Shown piece after piece: positions 53,017-61,808 of a stretch of DNA of 64,000 nucleotides. Made by a program: the position numbers and the translations under genes. Position 1 is the stretch's first letter, and each line of letters starts with the position of its first letter. The notes under the pieces were generated by a model. It saw only the letters and a list, made by a program, of their open reading frames with translations, had not been told where the DNA came from and did not search any database. This DNA is from Shinella yambaruensis (GTDB lineage Bacteria; Pseudomonadota; Alphaproteobacteria; Rhizobiales; Rhizobiaceae). The DNA is taken from assembly GCF_022899355.1 (NCBI RefSeq), contig NZ_JALJCK010000003.1:62001-126000 (forward strand), in the 5' to 3' direction.

Positions 53017-53910
53017 TTATCCAAGGGTTTTCAGGGCGCGCCGGAGGCTCTGCCCCGCGCGGTCCAGCGCCGCCTCGGCCGCGCCGGCATCCCGCGCCCC
53101 CGCAGCGAGCAGCACGGCCGTCTTGACCGAGCCTTCGGAGCGCTGAAGGAGGCGTTCCGCCTCGTCGAGCCCGACACCGGAAATGTCGGAGACGATGCGG
53201 CAGGCACGTCCTCTCAGTTTGATGTTGTCGGCCTTGAGATTGACCATGTGGCCATCGTGCACATGGCCGAGATGCACGCCGACGAGCGTGGAAAACATGT
53301 TGAAGGCGATCTTCTGCGCCGTGCCGGCGCCCATGCGCGTCGAACCTGAAATGACCTCCGGCGGCGTTTCGAGCAGGATCGCCACATCGGCCCCCTCGAA
53401 CAGCGCGGCGCCGGGATTGTTGGCGAGCGCCACGACCCGGGCGCCCTTCTCCTTCGCATGGGATGCGATCGCCAGCGCATAGGGCGTGTTGCCGCTCGCC
53501 GAAACGGCGACCACGCAGTCGCGCGCGCCGATGCCTGCCGCCGCGGCGTCGCCGACGGCGAGCGCACGGTCGTCTTCGTAGCCGCCCGCCAGGTCTTCGA
53601 GGCTCGCAGCCCCGCCGGCGAGCAGGATGACGATGCGATCGCGGGAAATGCCGTAGGTGCCGGGAAGTTCGAGCGCGTCGGCCATGGCCATCAGGCCGGA
53701 GCTGCCGGCGCCCACATAGACCAGGCGTCCGCCGGACAGAAGCGCATCGGCCGCAAGACGGGCGGCAGTGGCGATATCGGCAAGCGCCGTATCGACGGCG
53801 CCGGCCGCGACCTTCTGGGCATCCGCAAGCACTTTCAGCACATCCACGGGCTGACGCTCGTCCAGCCCGCTTGCCTGATCGTGTCTGCCTTCTGTCCTGC
53901 CTGCAGCCAT
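53017..53910 (-). CDS. murQ: N-acetylmuramic acid 6-phosphate etherase
   Basis: Cleaves the lactyl ether of MurNAc-6-phosphate to GlcNAc-6-phosphate and D-lactate in cell-wall recycling. It has 297 residues, normal for MurQ. SIS-domain blocks YVGAGSSGLMAMADALEL and VVAVSASGNTPYALAIA, the catalytic-region EVISGSTRMGAGTAQKIAFNMFST, and a C-terminal helical domain are present. ATG 53910 follows GGAG at the right spacing; a longer frame upstream would cross the operator. It is divergent from the kinase gene across the paired GGTATTTTTTTGG sites and heads the ABC operon. Confidence 0.95.
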   Translation of the reverse strand: MAAGRTEGRHDQASGLDERQPVDVLKVLADAQKVAAGAVDTALADIATAARLAADALLSGGRLVYVGAGSSGLMAMADALELPGTYGISRDRIVILLAGGAASLEDLAGGYEDDRALAVGDAAAAGIGARDCVVAVSASGNTPYALAIASHAKEKGARVVALANNPGAALFEGADVAILLETPPEVISGSTRMGAGTAQKIAFNMFSTLVGVHLGHVHDGHMVNLKADNIKLRGRACRIVSDISGVGLDEAERLLQRSEGSVKTAVLLAAGARDAGAAEAALDRAGQSLRRALKTLG

Positions 53911-53937
53911 CGCCGTGTCTCCTCTGGCCGGAATTAA

Positions 53938-53955
53938 TGCCAAAAAAATACCAAT
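53938..53955 (-). promoter_or_regulatory. GntR-type operator, murQ side
   Basis: On the minus strand this reads TTGGTATTTTTTTGGCAT: two TTGGYAT-like half sites spaced one helical turn apart. It starts 28 bases before the murQ start codon. The core GGTATTTTTTTGG is identical to the site on the kinase side. The GntR regulator encoded in the divergent operon is the likely binder. Confidence 0.7.
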
Positions 53956-54070
53956 TGTCCATAGGAAATTAATTTTTGAGACCACTTTTTTGATCTCAAA
54001 TATTTTTATCATTTAAAAACAGCAGTTTGAACGAAAGCTTATTTTCGGCATCACCATACCCCTTGGTTAA

Positions 54071-54087
54071 TGGTATTTTTTTGGTAT
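54071..54087 (+). promoter_or_regulatory. GntR-type operator, kinase side
   Basis: TGGTATTTTTTTGGTAT contains direct half sites TGGTAT at 54071-54076 and 54082-54087, 11 bases apart. It ends 20 bases before the kinase ATG. It shares the 13-base core GGTATTTTTTTGG, on the opposite strand, with the murQ-side site. The intervening 115 bases are AT-rich promoter sequence with no gene. Confidence 0.72.
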
Positions 54088-54107
54088 CGTTGTGCTCGGA
54101 GGTGCCC

Positions 54108-54995
54108 ATGACAGATCTTATTCTCGGTATCGACGGCGGGGGGACGAGTTGCCGCGCGGCGGTCGCACGCCCGGACGGCTCCATCCTGGGGCGCGGCAAG
54201 AGCGGCGCGGCCAATATCCTCACCGATCCCAACAATGCGATCATCTCCATCGCGGAAGCGGCCAGGGCCGCCTATCGCGACGCCGGGCTCGACGAGGCCG
54301 GCGTCGACGGCGCCTCCGCCTTCCTCGGCCTTGCCGGCACCAATGTCGGCGATCTCACCCGCTACGTGCACGACCGCCTGCCCTTCCGCCATACGGACAT
54401 CGATTCCGACGGCCTGATCGCCCTGCAGGGCGCGATCGGCGATACCGACGGGGCCGTCGCGATCCTCGGCACCGGCTCCATCTATATGGGGCGCAAGAAC
54501 GACGTGGTCCGCTATGTCGGCGGCTGGGGCTTTACCGTCGGCGATCTCGGCGGCGGCGCGCGCATCGGCCACGCGGCGCTCCAGGAAGCGCTGCTCGCCC
54601 ATGACGGCGTGCATCCGCGCTCGGGCCTCACGGATGCCATTCTCGACGAGTTCAAGCACGATCCGCGCGGCATCGTCGAATTCGCCCGCCTCTCCAAGCC
54701 CGGCGATTTCGGCCGCTATGCCCCCCTCGTCTTCACCCGCGCGAAGGAGGGCGACCCGCAGGCGATCGCCATCGTCACGGCGGGGGCGGCAAGCGTCAAC
54801 GAATCCCTCGACGCCATCATGGCGCTGGCCGGCGCGCCGCGCCTCTGCCTGCTCGGCGGCCTTGCCCCGCTCTATCCGCAATGGCTCTCCGAACATCACC
54901 GCGCGATCCTGGTGGAGGCTGAAGCGGACGCCCTGACCGGCGCCGTGGCGCTTGCCGCCAAGGGTTACAGAGAGCGAACGGGAGCTGCCGCATGA
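54108..54995 (+). CDS. BadF/BadG-type amino-sugar kinase
   Basis: A 295-residue ASKHA-fold kinase, probably phosphorylating GlcNAc or MurNAc. N-terminal phosphate loop ILGIDGGGTSCRAAV; middle LGLAGTNVGDL and ILGTGSIYMGRK; GWGFTVGDLGGGARIGHAAL and the late adenosine block LLGGLAPLYPQWL are characteristic. GGAGG lies before ATG 54108. It shares overlapping stop/start ATGA with the GntR gene. Substrate is inferred from nagA and murQ around it: since the ABC system brings in unphosphorylated sugar, a kinase is required. Confidence 0.9.
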   Translation: MTDLILGIDGGGTSCRAAVARPDGSILGRGKSGAANILTDPNNAIISIAEAARAAYRDAGLDEAGVDGASAFLGLAGTNVGDLTRYVHDRLPFRHTDIDSDGLIALQGAIGDTDGAVAILGTGSIYMGRKNDVVRYVGGWGFTVGDLGGGARIGHAALQEALLAHDGVHPRSGLTDAILDEFKHDPRGIVEFARLSKPGDFGRYAPLVFTRAKEGDPQAIAIVTAGAASVNESLDAIMALAGAPRLCLLGGLAPLYPQWLSEHHRAILVEAEADALTGAVALAAKGYRERTGAAA

Positions 54996-55756
54996 CCACG
55001 CCCCTTGCCGCGATCCTCACGCCGGAAAGCCTGCAGTCGGGCGTGCCCGGCCCGCTCTATGTCAAGCTGCGCCAGATGCTGGAGGAGGCGATCACCTCGG
55101 GCAAGCTGAACTACGGCGACGCCCTGCCCGCCGAGCGCGACCTTGCCGACCACGCCAATGTCAGCCGCGTCACCGTGCGCAAGGCCGTCGACGACCTCGT
55201 CAAGGACGGCCTGCTGGTACGCCGCCACGGCTCCGGCACCTTCGTCGCCAAGCCCGTCGCCAAGGTGCAGCAGTCGCTCTCCCGCCTCACCTCCTTTACC
55301 GAGGACATGGCCCGGCGCGGCCTCGTCACCCGCGCCGAATGGCTGGACCGCGGCCTGTTCCACCCCTCGCCGGACGAAATGATGATGCTCGGCCTTCCTG
55401 CCGACGCCCTCGTTGCGCGGCTCGGGCGCCTGCGCGTCGCCGACGACATGCCGCTCGCCATCGAGCGCGCCTGCATCTCGGCGGAATTCCTGCCGGATCC
55501 GATGCAGGTCACGACCTCGCTCTATGCCGCGCTGGAAAAACGCGGCTGCCGGCCGGTGCGCGCCGTGCAGCGCATCTCCGCCTACAACATGAAGGATCCG
55601 GACGCGGCCATGCTTGGCGTGCCCGCCGGCTCCGCCGGGCTTTCCATCGAGCGGGTGTCCTATCTGCGCTCCGGCCGGGTGGTCGAGTTCACCCGCTCCA
55701 TCTATCGCGGCGATGCCTACGATTTCGTCGCCGAACTGACGCTTTCCGAGACGTGA
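54992..55756 (+). CDS. GntR-family regulator with UTRA ligand domain
   Basis: A 254-residue regulator of the HutC/NagR-like branch. Winged-helix PLYVKLRQMLEEAITSGKLNYGDALPAERDLADHANVSRVTVRKAVDDL (about 20-75) and UTRA domain (about 95-245) ending FTRSIYRGDAYDFVAEL, the typical UTRA end. It overlaps the kinase stop by four bases and is thus in the operon it probably controls. Ligand likely GlcNAc-6-phosphate or glucosamine-6-phosphate by analogy with NagR. The paired sites in the divergent promoter are its probable targets. Confidence 0.92.
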   Translation: MTTPLAAILTPESLQSGVPGPLYVKLRQMLEEAITSGKLNYGDALPAERDLADHANVSRVTVRKAVDDLVKDGLLVRRHGSGTFVAKPVAKVQQSLSRLTSFTEDMARRGLVTRAEWLDRGLFHPSPDEMMMLGLPADALVARLGRLRVADDMPLAIERACISAEFLPDPMQVTTSLYAALEKRGCRPVRAVQRISAYNMKDPDAAMLGVPAGSAGLSIERVSYLRSGRVVEFTRSIYRGDAYDFVAELTLSET

Positions 55757-55776
55757 CCAACCGCAAAGGCAATTCC

Positions 55777-56799
55777 ATGCAGACCAACATGCGCAAAGAG
55801 ATCAACGAAATCCCGGAAGCGGCGGCGCGGCTGCTCGAAAATTCCGCCAGCGCCGTCACGGCGGCCGGCAAGGCACTGCGGGAGCGTGATCCGCAGTTCT
55901 TCGTCACCGTCGCCCGCGGCTCCTCCGATCATGCCGCGCTCTTCCTGAAATATGCGATCGAGCTCACCGCCGGCCGGCCCGTCGCCTCGCTCGGCCCGTC
56001 GCTCGCCTCCATCTACGGCGCGAAGCTGAAGCTCGGCGGCGCGGCCGCCATCGCCATCTCCCAGTCCGGCAAGAGCCCCGACATCGTCGCCATGGCCGAG
56101 GGCGCGACCAAGGGCGGCGCGATCTCCATCGCGCTCACCAACACCCTGCCCTCGCCGCTGGCGGATGCCTGCTCGCACTCGCTCGATCTTTCCGCCGGCC
56201 CGGAACTTTCCGTCGCCGCGACGAAATCCTACGTCAACTCCATCGTCGCCGGCCTTGCCGTGCTCGCCGAATGGACGGGCGATTCCGACCTCGACCGCGC
56301 CGTGAAGACCCTGCCGGAACAGTTCGCGAAGGCCGTGGCGCTCGACTGGTCCGACCTTGCCGGTGACCTCAAGGACGCCCAGTCGCTCTACGTGCTCGGC
56401 CGCGGCCCGGGCCTTGCGATCGCCAGCGAGGCGGCGCTGAAGTTCAAGGAAACTTCCGGCATGCACGCAGAGGCCTATTCCTCCGCCGAAGTGCTGCACG
56501 GCCCGGTCGCCCTCGTCGGCCCGTCCTTCCCGGTCATCGCGCTTGCCGCACGCGACGCGGCGGAAGCCTCGGTCACCGGCATGGCCGACAGCCTCGCCGA
56601 CCGCGGCGCCTATGCCTGCGTCACCGCCGCCGGCGCAAAAAGCGCGCGAAAGCTCCCCTTCGTCGCCACCGGCCATCCGATCACCGATGCGCTCGCCCTC
56701 ATCGTGCCGTTCTACGGCTTCGTGGAGGCCTGGTCGCGCGGCAAGGGCCTCGATCCCGACAAGCCGGTCAACCTGAAGAAAGTGACGGAAACCCGATGA
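55777..56799 (+). CDS. SIS-domain sugar phosphate isomerase/deaminase (NagB-II/AgaS-like)
   Basis: A 340-residue two-SIS-domain protein related to the isomerase half of GlmS and to NagB-II, likely converting glucosamine-6-phosphate to fructose-6-phosphate and ammonia. First SIS: TVARGSSDHAALFLKYAIE, ISQSGKSPDIV; second: VLGRGPGLAIASEAALKFKETSGMHAEAYSSAEVLHGP. The glutaminase domain of GlmS is absent, as expected for a catabolic deaminase. Its stop overlaps the nagA start. ATG 55777 lies 20 bases after the GntR stop; ATG 55789 is an alternative. Confidence 0.9.
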   Translation: MQTNMRKEINEIPEAAARLLENSASAVTAAGKALRERDPQFFVTVARGSSDHAALFLKYAIELTAGRPVASLGPSLASIYGAKLKLGGAAAIAISQSGKSPDIVAMAEGATKGGAISIALTNTLPSPLADACSHSLDLSAGPELSVAATKSYVNSIVAGLAVLAEWTGDSDLDRAVKTLPEQFAKAVALDWSDLAGDLKDAQSLYVLGRGPGLAIASEAALKFKETSGMHAEAYSSAEVLHGPVALVGPSFPVIALAARDAAEASVTGMADSLADRGAYACVTAAGAKSARKLPFVATGHPITDALALIVPFYGFVEAWSRGKGLDPDKPVNLKKVTETR

Positions 56800-57956
56800 C
56801 AGCGCTCACCGCCCTTACCGGCGCCCGCATTTTCGACGGCGATCTGTGGCACGAGGACAGCGCGCTGCTGATCGCGGATGGCAAGGTCACGGCCATCGCG
56901 CCCCTTCGCGATGTGCCGGCCGACGCCCGCGCCGTGCCGATGGACGGGCTGTCCCTCGTCCCCGGCTTCATCGACCTGCAGGTCAATGGCGGCGGCGGCG
57001 TTCTGCTCAACGAGCGGCCGGACCTCGAAGGCATCCGCACGATCTGCGCCGCCCATGCCCGCTTCGGCACGACGGCCCTCCTGCCGACGCTGATCACCGA
57101 CAATGTTCAGGTGACGACGGAAACCATCGCCGCCGGCCTTGCGGCGCAGCAGGCGAAGGTGCCGGGCTTTCTCGGCCTCCATCTCGAAGGCCCGCATCTT
57201 TCGGTCGCCCGCAAGGGCGCGCATGACCCGAACCTCATCCGCCCGATGGAAGACGACGACCTCGCCCGCACCATCGCGGCGCGAAAGGGCCTCGATGCCC
57301 TCCTGATGACACTGGCACCGGAAAACGCCACCAACGACCAGATCGCCGCGCTCCATGCGGCGGGCGTCACCGTCAGCCTCGGCCATTCGGATTGCAGCTA
57401 CAGGACCGCCGCCGCCGCCGTCGAGGCCGGCGCCGGCATGATGACCCATCTCTTCAACGCCATGAGCCCGCTCGGCCACCGCGAGCCCGGCATGGTGGGC
57501 GCGGCGCTCGATCTCGGCCATCTCAATGCCGGCCTGATCGCCGACGGCTTCCATGTCGATCCGGCCTCCATCGGCGTGGCCCTGAGGGCCAAGCGCGGCC
57601 CCGGCCGGATCTTCCTCGTCACCGACGCGATGTCGACCATCGGCACCGACATGACGAGCTTCTTCCTCAACGGCCGCGAGATTTTTCGCGAAGGCGGGCG
57701 CCTGACGCTAGCCGACGGCACGCTCGCCGGCGCCGATATCGACATGGCCTCCTGCATCCGCTTCATGCGCGACCACGTCGGCCTCGACCTGGAGGAGGCG
57801 CTGCGCATGGCCTCGCTCTACCCGGCCGAGGCGATCGGCATGACCGGCCGCAAGGGCCGTCTCACCCACGGCCATGACGCCGACATCGCCGTCATCGACG
57901 GCAATATCAACGTCCTCTCCACCTGGATCGCCGGCACGCCGGTCTTCGCCGCCTGA
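56796..57956 (+). CDS. nagA: N-acetylglucosamine-6-phosphate deacetylase
   Basis: Removes acetate from GlcNAc-6-phosphate. It has 386 residues. Amidohydrolase-fold blocks: PGFIDLQVNGGGGV, HLEGPHLSVARKGAHD (metal Glu region), TVSLGHSDC (metal His), MTHLFNAMSPLGHREPG and FLVTDAMSTIG (catalytic Asp). It overlaps the SIS gene by four bases (ATGA). Together with kinase, SIS protein and MurQ it completes the route from imported or recycled amino sugar to fructose-6-phosphate. A strong hairpin follows. Confidence 0.96.
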   Translation: MTALTALTGARIFDGDLWHEDSALLIADGKVTAIAPLRDVPADARAVPMDGLSLVPGFIDLQVNGGGGVLLNERPDLEGIRTICAAHARFGTTALLPTLITDNVQVTTETIAAGLAAQQAKVPGFLGLHLEGPHLSVARKGAHDPNLIRPMEDDDLARTIAARKGLDALLMTLAPENATNDQIAALHAAGVTVSLGHSDCSYRTAAAAVEAGAGMMTHLFNAMSPLGHREPGMVGAALDLGHLNAGLIADGFHVDPASIGVALRAKRGPGRIFLVTDAMSTIGTDMTSFFLNGREIFREGGRLTLADGTLAGADIDMASCIRFMRDHVGLDLEEALRMASLYPAEAIGMTGRKGRLTHGHDADIAVIDGNINVLSTWIAGTPVFAA

Positions 57957-57960
57957 TGCC

Positions 57961-57990
57961 TCCGCCGCGGTTCTTGCGGGCCGCGGCGGA
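57961..57990 (+). other. Strong hairpin after nagA
   Basis: Perfect 10-bp arms TCCGCCGCGG and CCGCGGCGGA with a 10-base loop begin 4 bases after the nagA stop. There is no T-run, so it is more likely an RNA 3'-protecting or partial stop structure than a full intrinsic terminator. It separates nagA from the dipeptidase gene. Confidence 0.5.
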
Positions 57991-58040
57991 ATCGGCTCTA
58001 CCCCGTCGGATGATCTGACGTATCGATCCGGGAGCGCCCC

Positions 58041-59096
58041 ATGCAATTGATCTTCGACGGCCACAACGACGTCCTGCTTCGCCTGTGGGAGAATGCCCGC
58101 AAGGGCGCCGACCCGATCGCTGAATTCATCGACGGAACGGACCAGGGCCATATCGACGCGCCGCGCGCGAAGAAGGGCGGCCTTGCCGGCGGCTTCTGCG
58201 CCATGTTCATCCCGCCAGTGGAGGACTATCCGCCGCGCGAGGTCGACGAGAACGGCCACTACAACATCCAGATGGTCGGGCCGCGCGAGCATGCCGACGC
58301 GCTGAAGATCGCGCTCGACATGGCTGATATCGCCGCCCGGCTGGAACAGGCCGGCGGCCTTTCGATCTGCCGCTCCACGGCGGCGATCCGCGCGGCCATG
58401 GATGCCGGCCGCTTCGCCGCCGTGCTCCATATCGAGGGCTGCGAGCCGATCGCCGAGGACCTGTCGAACCTCGAAAGCTTCCATGACAAAGGCCTGCGCT
58501 CGCTCGGCCCCGTCTGGAGCCGCCACAACCTGTTCGGCCATGGCGTGCCCTTCGCCTATCCCTCCTCGCCCGATACCGGGCCGGGCCTGACGGCGGCCGG
58601 CGTCGAACTGGTGAAGGCCTGCGACCGGCTCGGCATCATGATCGACCTCGCCCACATCACCGAACAGGGTTTTTGGGACGTGGCGCGCGAAAGCACGCAG
58701 CCGCTCGTCGCCACCCATTCCAACGCCCACGCCCTGACGCCGATCTCGCGCAACCTCACCGACCGCCAGCTCGACGCGATCCGCGAGCGCAAGGGCATTG
58801 CCGGCCTCAACTACGCCACGACCATGCTGAGGGCCGACGGCCTCGAAAACCCCGAAACGCCGCTTTCCGACATGGTGCGCCACATCGACCACATGGTGGA
58901 GCGCATGAGCATCGACTGCGTGGCGCTCGGCTCGGATTTCGACGGCGCGACCATTCCCGGCGCGATCCACGACGCCGCCGGCAGCCAGGCGCTCGTCGAG
59001 GCGCTGCGCCAGACCGGCTACAGCGAGGACGACCTCGCAAAGCTTTGCCGGGAAAACTGGCTGCGGCTCCTCAGGACCGTCTGGCGCGAAGCCTGA
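58041..59096 (+). CDS. Membrane dipeptidase family (peptidase M19) protein
   Basis: A 351-residue zinc dipeptidase-type hydrolase. Metal-ligand blocks: IFDGHNDVLLR (His-x-Asp), LHIEGCEPI (bridging Glu), VATHSNAHAL and LGSDFDGAT. There is no signal peptide, so it should be cytoplasmic in spite of the family name. It lies in line with nagA, 84 bases downstream beyond the hairpin. In this position it may split D-amino-acid-containing dipeptides from cell-wall turnover, which is inference from context. Confidence 0.9.
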   Translation: MQLIFDGHNDVLLRLWENARKGADPIAEFIDGTDQGHIDAPRAKKGGLAGGFCAMFIPPVEDYPPREVDENGHYNIQMVGPREHADALKIALDMADIAARLEQAGGLSICRSTAAIRAAMDAGRFAAVLHIEGCEPIAEDLSNLESFHDKGLRSLGPVWSRHNLFGHGVPFAYPSSPDTGPGLTAAGVELVKACDRLGIMIDLAHITEQGFWDVARESTQPLVATHSNAHALTPISRNLTDRQLDAIRERKGIAGLNYATTMLRADGLENPETPLSDMVRHIDHMVERMSIDCVALGSDFDGATIPGAIHDAAGSQALVEALRQTGYSEDDLAKLCRENWLRLLRTVWREA

Positions 59097-59118
59097 CCAG
59101 AACAACCGGAAGGACATC

Positions 59119-59865
59119 ATGGCCAAGCCCCTCATCGAACTCTGCGTCGAAGGCATCGACGGTTTCATCGCCGCCCAGGACGCCGGCGCCGACCGCGTGG
59201 AACTCTGCGCCAGCCTGGTGGAGGGCGGCCTGACGCCGAGCCTTGCGACGATCCGCGCCGCGGTGAAGGCGGCCAGGATCCCCGTCCATGTCATCATCCG
59301 CCCGCGCGGCGGCGACTTCCTCTATTCGCAGACGGAATTCGAGACGATGGTGGAGGACGTCATCGCCCTTAGGCACGAAGGCGTTTCCGGCGTCGTCATC
59401 GGCTGCCTGACGCCCGACGGCAGGATCGACGAGGCGCGCACGAAGCGGCTGGTCGAGGCCGCCCGGCCGATGTCCGTCACCTGCCACCGCGCCTTCGACA
59501 TGACGGCCGATGCCGGCGAGGCGCTGGAGGCGCTCATCCGCTGCGGCGTCGACCGCGTGCTGACCTCCGGCCAGCGCGACACCGCGCTGGAGGGCCTCGC
59601 CATCCTCAAGGCCGCCAACGAGCAGGCCGCCGGCCGCATCGTCATCATGGGCTGCGGCGCGCTCGATGCGGACAACATCCGAAAGGTCCGCGACGGCGCC
59701 AATCTCACCGAACTGCACTTCGCTGCGCTGAAGACCGTGCCAAGCGGCATGGCCTTCCGCAACCCGCATGTCGGCATGGGCGGCACCGAGAAGGACCGGG
59801 AATACGAGGTGACGCTGACCGACGGGGACGCGGTGCGCGCCGCCATCGCCGCGGCAAAATCGTGA
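59119..59865 (+). CDS. cutC: CutC family protein
   Basis: A 248-residue TIM-barrel protein of the CutC family. Conserved blocks LIELCVEGIDGFIAAQDAGADRVELCASL, VIIRPRGGDFLYS, TCHRAFDMT and LTSGQ, MGCGALDADNIRKV are present. The family name comes from a copper phenotype in E. coli, but direct copper binding has been questioned and the fold looks enzymatic. It lies 22 bases after the dipeptidase gene in the amino-sugar locus, so a role in sugar or cell-wall metabolism should be considered. Confidence 0.93.
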   Translation: MAKPLIELCVEGIDGFIAAQDAGADRVELCASLVEGGLTPSLATIRAAVKAARIPVHVIIRPRGGDFLYSQTEFETMVEDVIALRHEGVSGVVIGCLTPDGRIDEARTKRLVEAARPMSVTCHRAFDMTADAGEALEALIRCGVDRVLTSGQRDTALEGLAILKAANEQAAGRIVIMGCGALDADNIRKVRDGANLTELHFAALKTVPSGMAFRNPHVGMGGTEKDREYEVTLTDGDAVRAAIAAAKS

Positions 59866-59956
59866 GAACAAGTGCGGCAAAAGCGAAAATGCTTCAGCGC
59901 CGGCTTGCAAGCGGGCCGCTCCTCCTTACGTTGAAGACGGAACAAGGAGACCTGCC

Positions 59957-60463
59957 ATGCCGCTGACGATTTCTGCCGCCCCCCGCCTCCGCACGGCCAT
60001 CGCCGCCGGCCTGATGGCGCTTGCCGCCCTGCCCGCCGCCGCCGAGACGGTCGGCAAGGTCGGCGTCGACTGGATCGGCAACGACATCTATGTCGACGCG
60101 GTGACCGATCCGGAGGTGTCCGGCGTCACCTGCCACGTCACCTATTTCGACCGCAGCGTCATCGACCGGCTGAAGAAGGGCAACTGGTTCGAGGACCCCT
60201 CGAACAACGCCATCTCCTGCCAGCAGACCGGTCCCATCACCATCGGCGACATCGACCTCGACCGCAGCGGCGAGGAGGTCTTCAAGTCCGGCCTGTCGCT
60301 GATCTGGAAGTCGCTGATCGTCACGCGCATCTACGACAGGAAGAACGACACGCTGATCTATCTCGCCCATTCGCGCGAACTGACGGAAGGATCGGCGAAG
60401 ATGTCGATCTCCACCGTGCCGCTCTATGGCGAGACGGTCACCTGGACCAACGGCAAGCCCTGA
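59957..60463 (+). CDS. CreA family secreted protein
   Basis: A 168-residue protein. Signal peptide TAIAAGLMALAALPAAAE with cleavage at AAA-ET; mature part shows the CreA family blocks VGKVGVDWIGNDIYVDAVTDPEVSGVTCHVTYFD, EDPSNNAISCQQTGPI and a late LIYLAHS. Two conserved Cys could form a disulfide. Function unknown in any organism. ATG is preceded by AAGGAGA. A bidirectional terminator follows the stop. Confidence 0.92.
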   Translation: MPLTISAAPRLRTAIAAGLMALAALPAAAETVGKVGVDWIGNDIYVDAVTDPEVSGVTCHVTYFDRSVIDRLKKGNWFEDPSNNAISCQQTGPITIGDIDLDRSGEEVFKSGLSLIWKSLIVTRIYDRKNDTLIYLAHSRELTEGSAKMSISTVPLYGETVTWTNGKP

Positions 60464-60500
60464 AAAACGCCCCGGCACCTGAAGAGGTCCGGGGCGTTTC
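60464..60500. terminator. Bidirectional intrinsic terminator between convergent genes
   Basis: Arms AAACGCCCCGG and CCGGGGCGTTT (11 bp) around a 13-base loop. On the minus strand five T follow (TTTTT), giving a strong terminator for the secreted hypothetical gene; on the plus strand only three T follow, so it is weaker for the CreA gene. Confidence 0.85.
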
Positions 60501-60518
60501 CATTGATGGGGCAGCGGT

Positions 60519-60881
60519 TTACTTGACGTAGACAACCTTGCCGCCATCACCCGATGTCTGGATCTCGATGACGTTCTGCAGCTGGACGTTCTTGGACGCC
60601 AGTGCTTCGGCAAGGCCCGGCTCGCCCTGCAGCTCGGCCTGGACCTTTTCCATCGTGATCGGGTCGTTGGCCTTGAGGCTCAGGCGCTCGGCTTCGCCGC
60701 GCTTGCTGTCGTCAGCCTCCAGCGAGGACAGCGTGACGACATTCACATTGTCCGCGCTGATCGAGCCCGTGGACATGCTGTCCGAGGTCATGGGCACCGT
60801 GGCATCCTGGGCATAGGCGATGCCCGCCGCCGGCGCGGCGACAAGAAGCGAAGCAAGGGCAATGGTAACGGTCTTCTTCAT
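60519..60881 (-). CDS. Secreted hypothetical protein, Ser/Asp-rich
   Basis: A 120-residue exported protein. Signal peptide TVTIALASLLVAAPAAGIAYA with cleavage at AYA-QD. The mature part is rich in Ser, Asp, Glu and Val (SISADNVNVVTLSSLEADDSKRGEAERL) and ends EIQTSGDGGKVVYVK. I recognise no named family, but proteins of this plan are frequent in rhizobia. It has its own promoter region (about 200 bases up to the CheW gene) and a strong terminator, so it is a single-gene unit. Function unknown. Confidence 0.8.
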   Translation of the reverse strand: MKKTVTIALASLLVAAPAAGIAYAQDATVPMTSDSMSTGSISADNVNVVTLSSLEADDSKRGEAERLSLKANDPITMEKVQAELQGEPGLAEALASKNVQLQNVIEIQTSGDGGKVVYVK

Positions 60882-61077
60882 AAGAATTCTCCATGTTTTC
60901 TCTATGGGAAGCATGGAGGAAACGATGCGGGCTTCGCATGGTTCCTGATAAATCGCCGCGAAACCGCGCATTATTAAATGTTAATTTAGGATACTATACT
61001 GCAGATGACGTCAAACGGCAGAAGGCACCCCGCCGCAAACCGGCCGGGCGCCTGAAATCCGAAGGTTCGCGCCGCGA

Positions 61078-61542
61078 TCAGGCGGCCTGGGCGAGCTCGT
61101 CGGCGATGACGGTATCGAGGTTGAGGAAGCAGACCATCGACTTCTCCAGCGCGACGATGCCGCGGCAGAAGGCGCGCTGGGCTTCCGGGATGATTTCCGG
61201 CGCCGGCTGGAGGGCTTCGCTCTTGATGGTCATCATGTCGGAGACCTGCTCGACGAGCAGGCCGACGAGCTTGCCGGCAATGTCCGTGACGATGATCGCC
61301 GAGCGCTCGGACGGCTCCGTCATCTTCATGCCGAGGCGGCAGGCCATGTCGATGACCGGGATCACCGCGCCGCGCAGGTTGATGAGCCCAAGCACATAGG
61401 GCGGCGTGTGCGGCATCGGCGTCACCGGCGCCCAGCCGCGGATTTCGCGGATGGCCATGATGTCGATGCAGAATTCCTGCTCCCCGAGATGGAAGGAGAC
61501 GATTTCGAGATAGGCGCCGGACTGCTTCAGGGCGTTGGACAT
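61078..61542 (-). CDS. cheW: Chemotaxis coupling protein CheW
   Basis: A 154-residue adaptor that links chemoreceptors to CheA. Blocks YLEIVSFHLGEQEFCIDIMAIREIRGWAPVTPMPHTPPYVLGLINLRGAVIPVIDMACRLGM are diagnostic for CheW, including NLRG and the two subdomain beta barrels. ATG 61542 gives a protein of usual length. No cheA, cheY or receptor gene is in the window, so this is an orphan CheW that may feed a distant chemotaxis cluster. The upstream 266 bases to the next small gene show no other coding region I can support. Confidence 0.95.
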   Translation of the reverse strand: MSNALKQSGAYLEIVSFHLGEQEFCIDIMAIREIRGWAPVTPMPHTPPYVLGLINLRGAVIPVIDMACRLGMKMTEPSERSAIIVTDIAGKLVGLLVEQVSDMMTIKSEALQPAPEIIPEAQRAFCRGIVALEKSMVCFLNLDTVIADELAQAA

Positions 61543-61808
61543 GGTGAGGCTCTTTCCAATCGACGATGGACTTGTTGGAATGCGCTGCACGCCGTCTCCG
61601 GCGCACGGCGGACATCATGTCCAGCGGGTCTGACCGGCCCTTTGCGCGTTGTCCGAAAGTGGCAAAGAGAGATTAAACAATGGCTAAGGAACGGCACCGG
61701 AAACTGGTATTTCAGCAACTTTTGATGAAATACCGGGCACCGGAACACCTTCCGTTACGGCAGTCCGGCCCGGTTTGAAATCCCGCCATTCCGGTCTATA
61801 CTTGCCCC

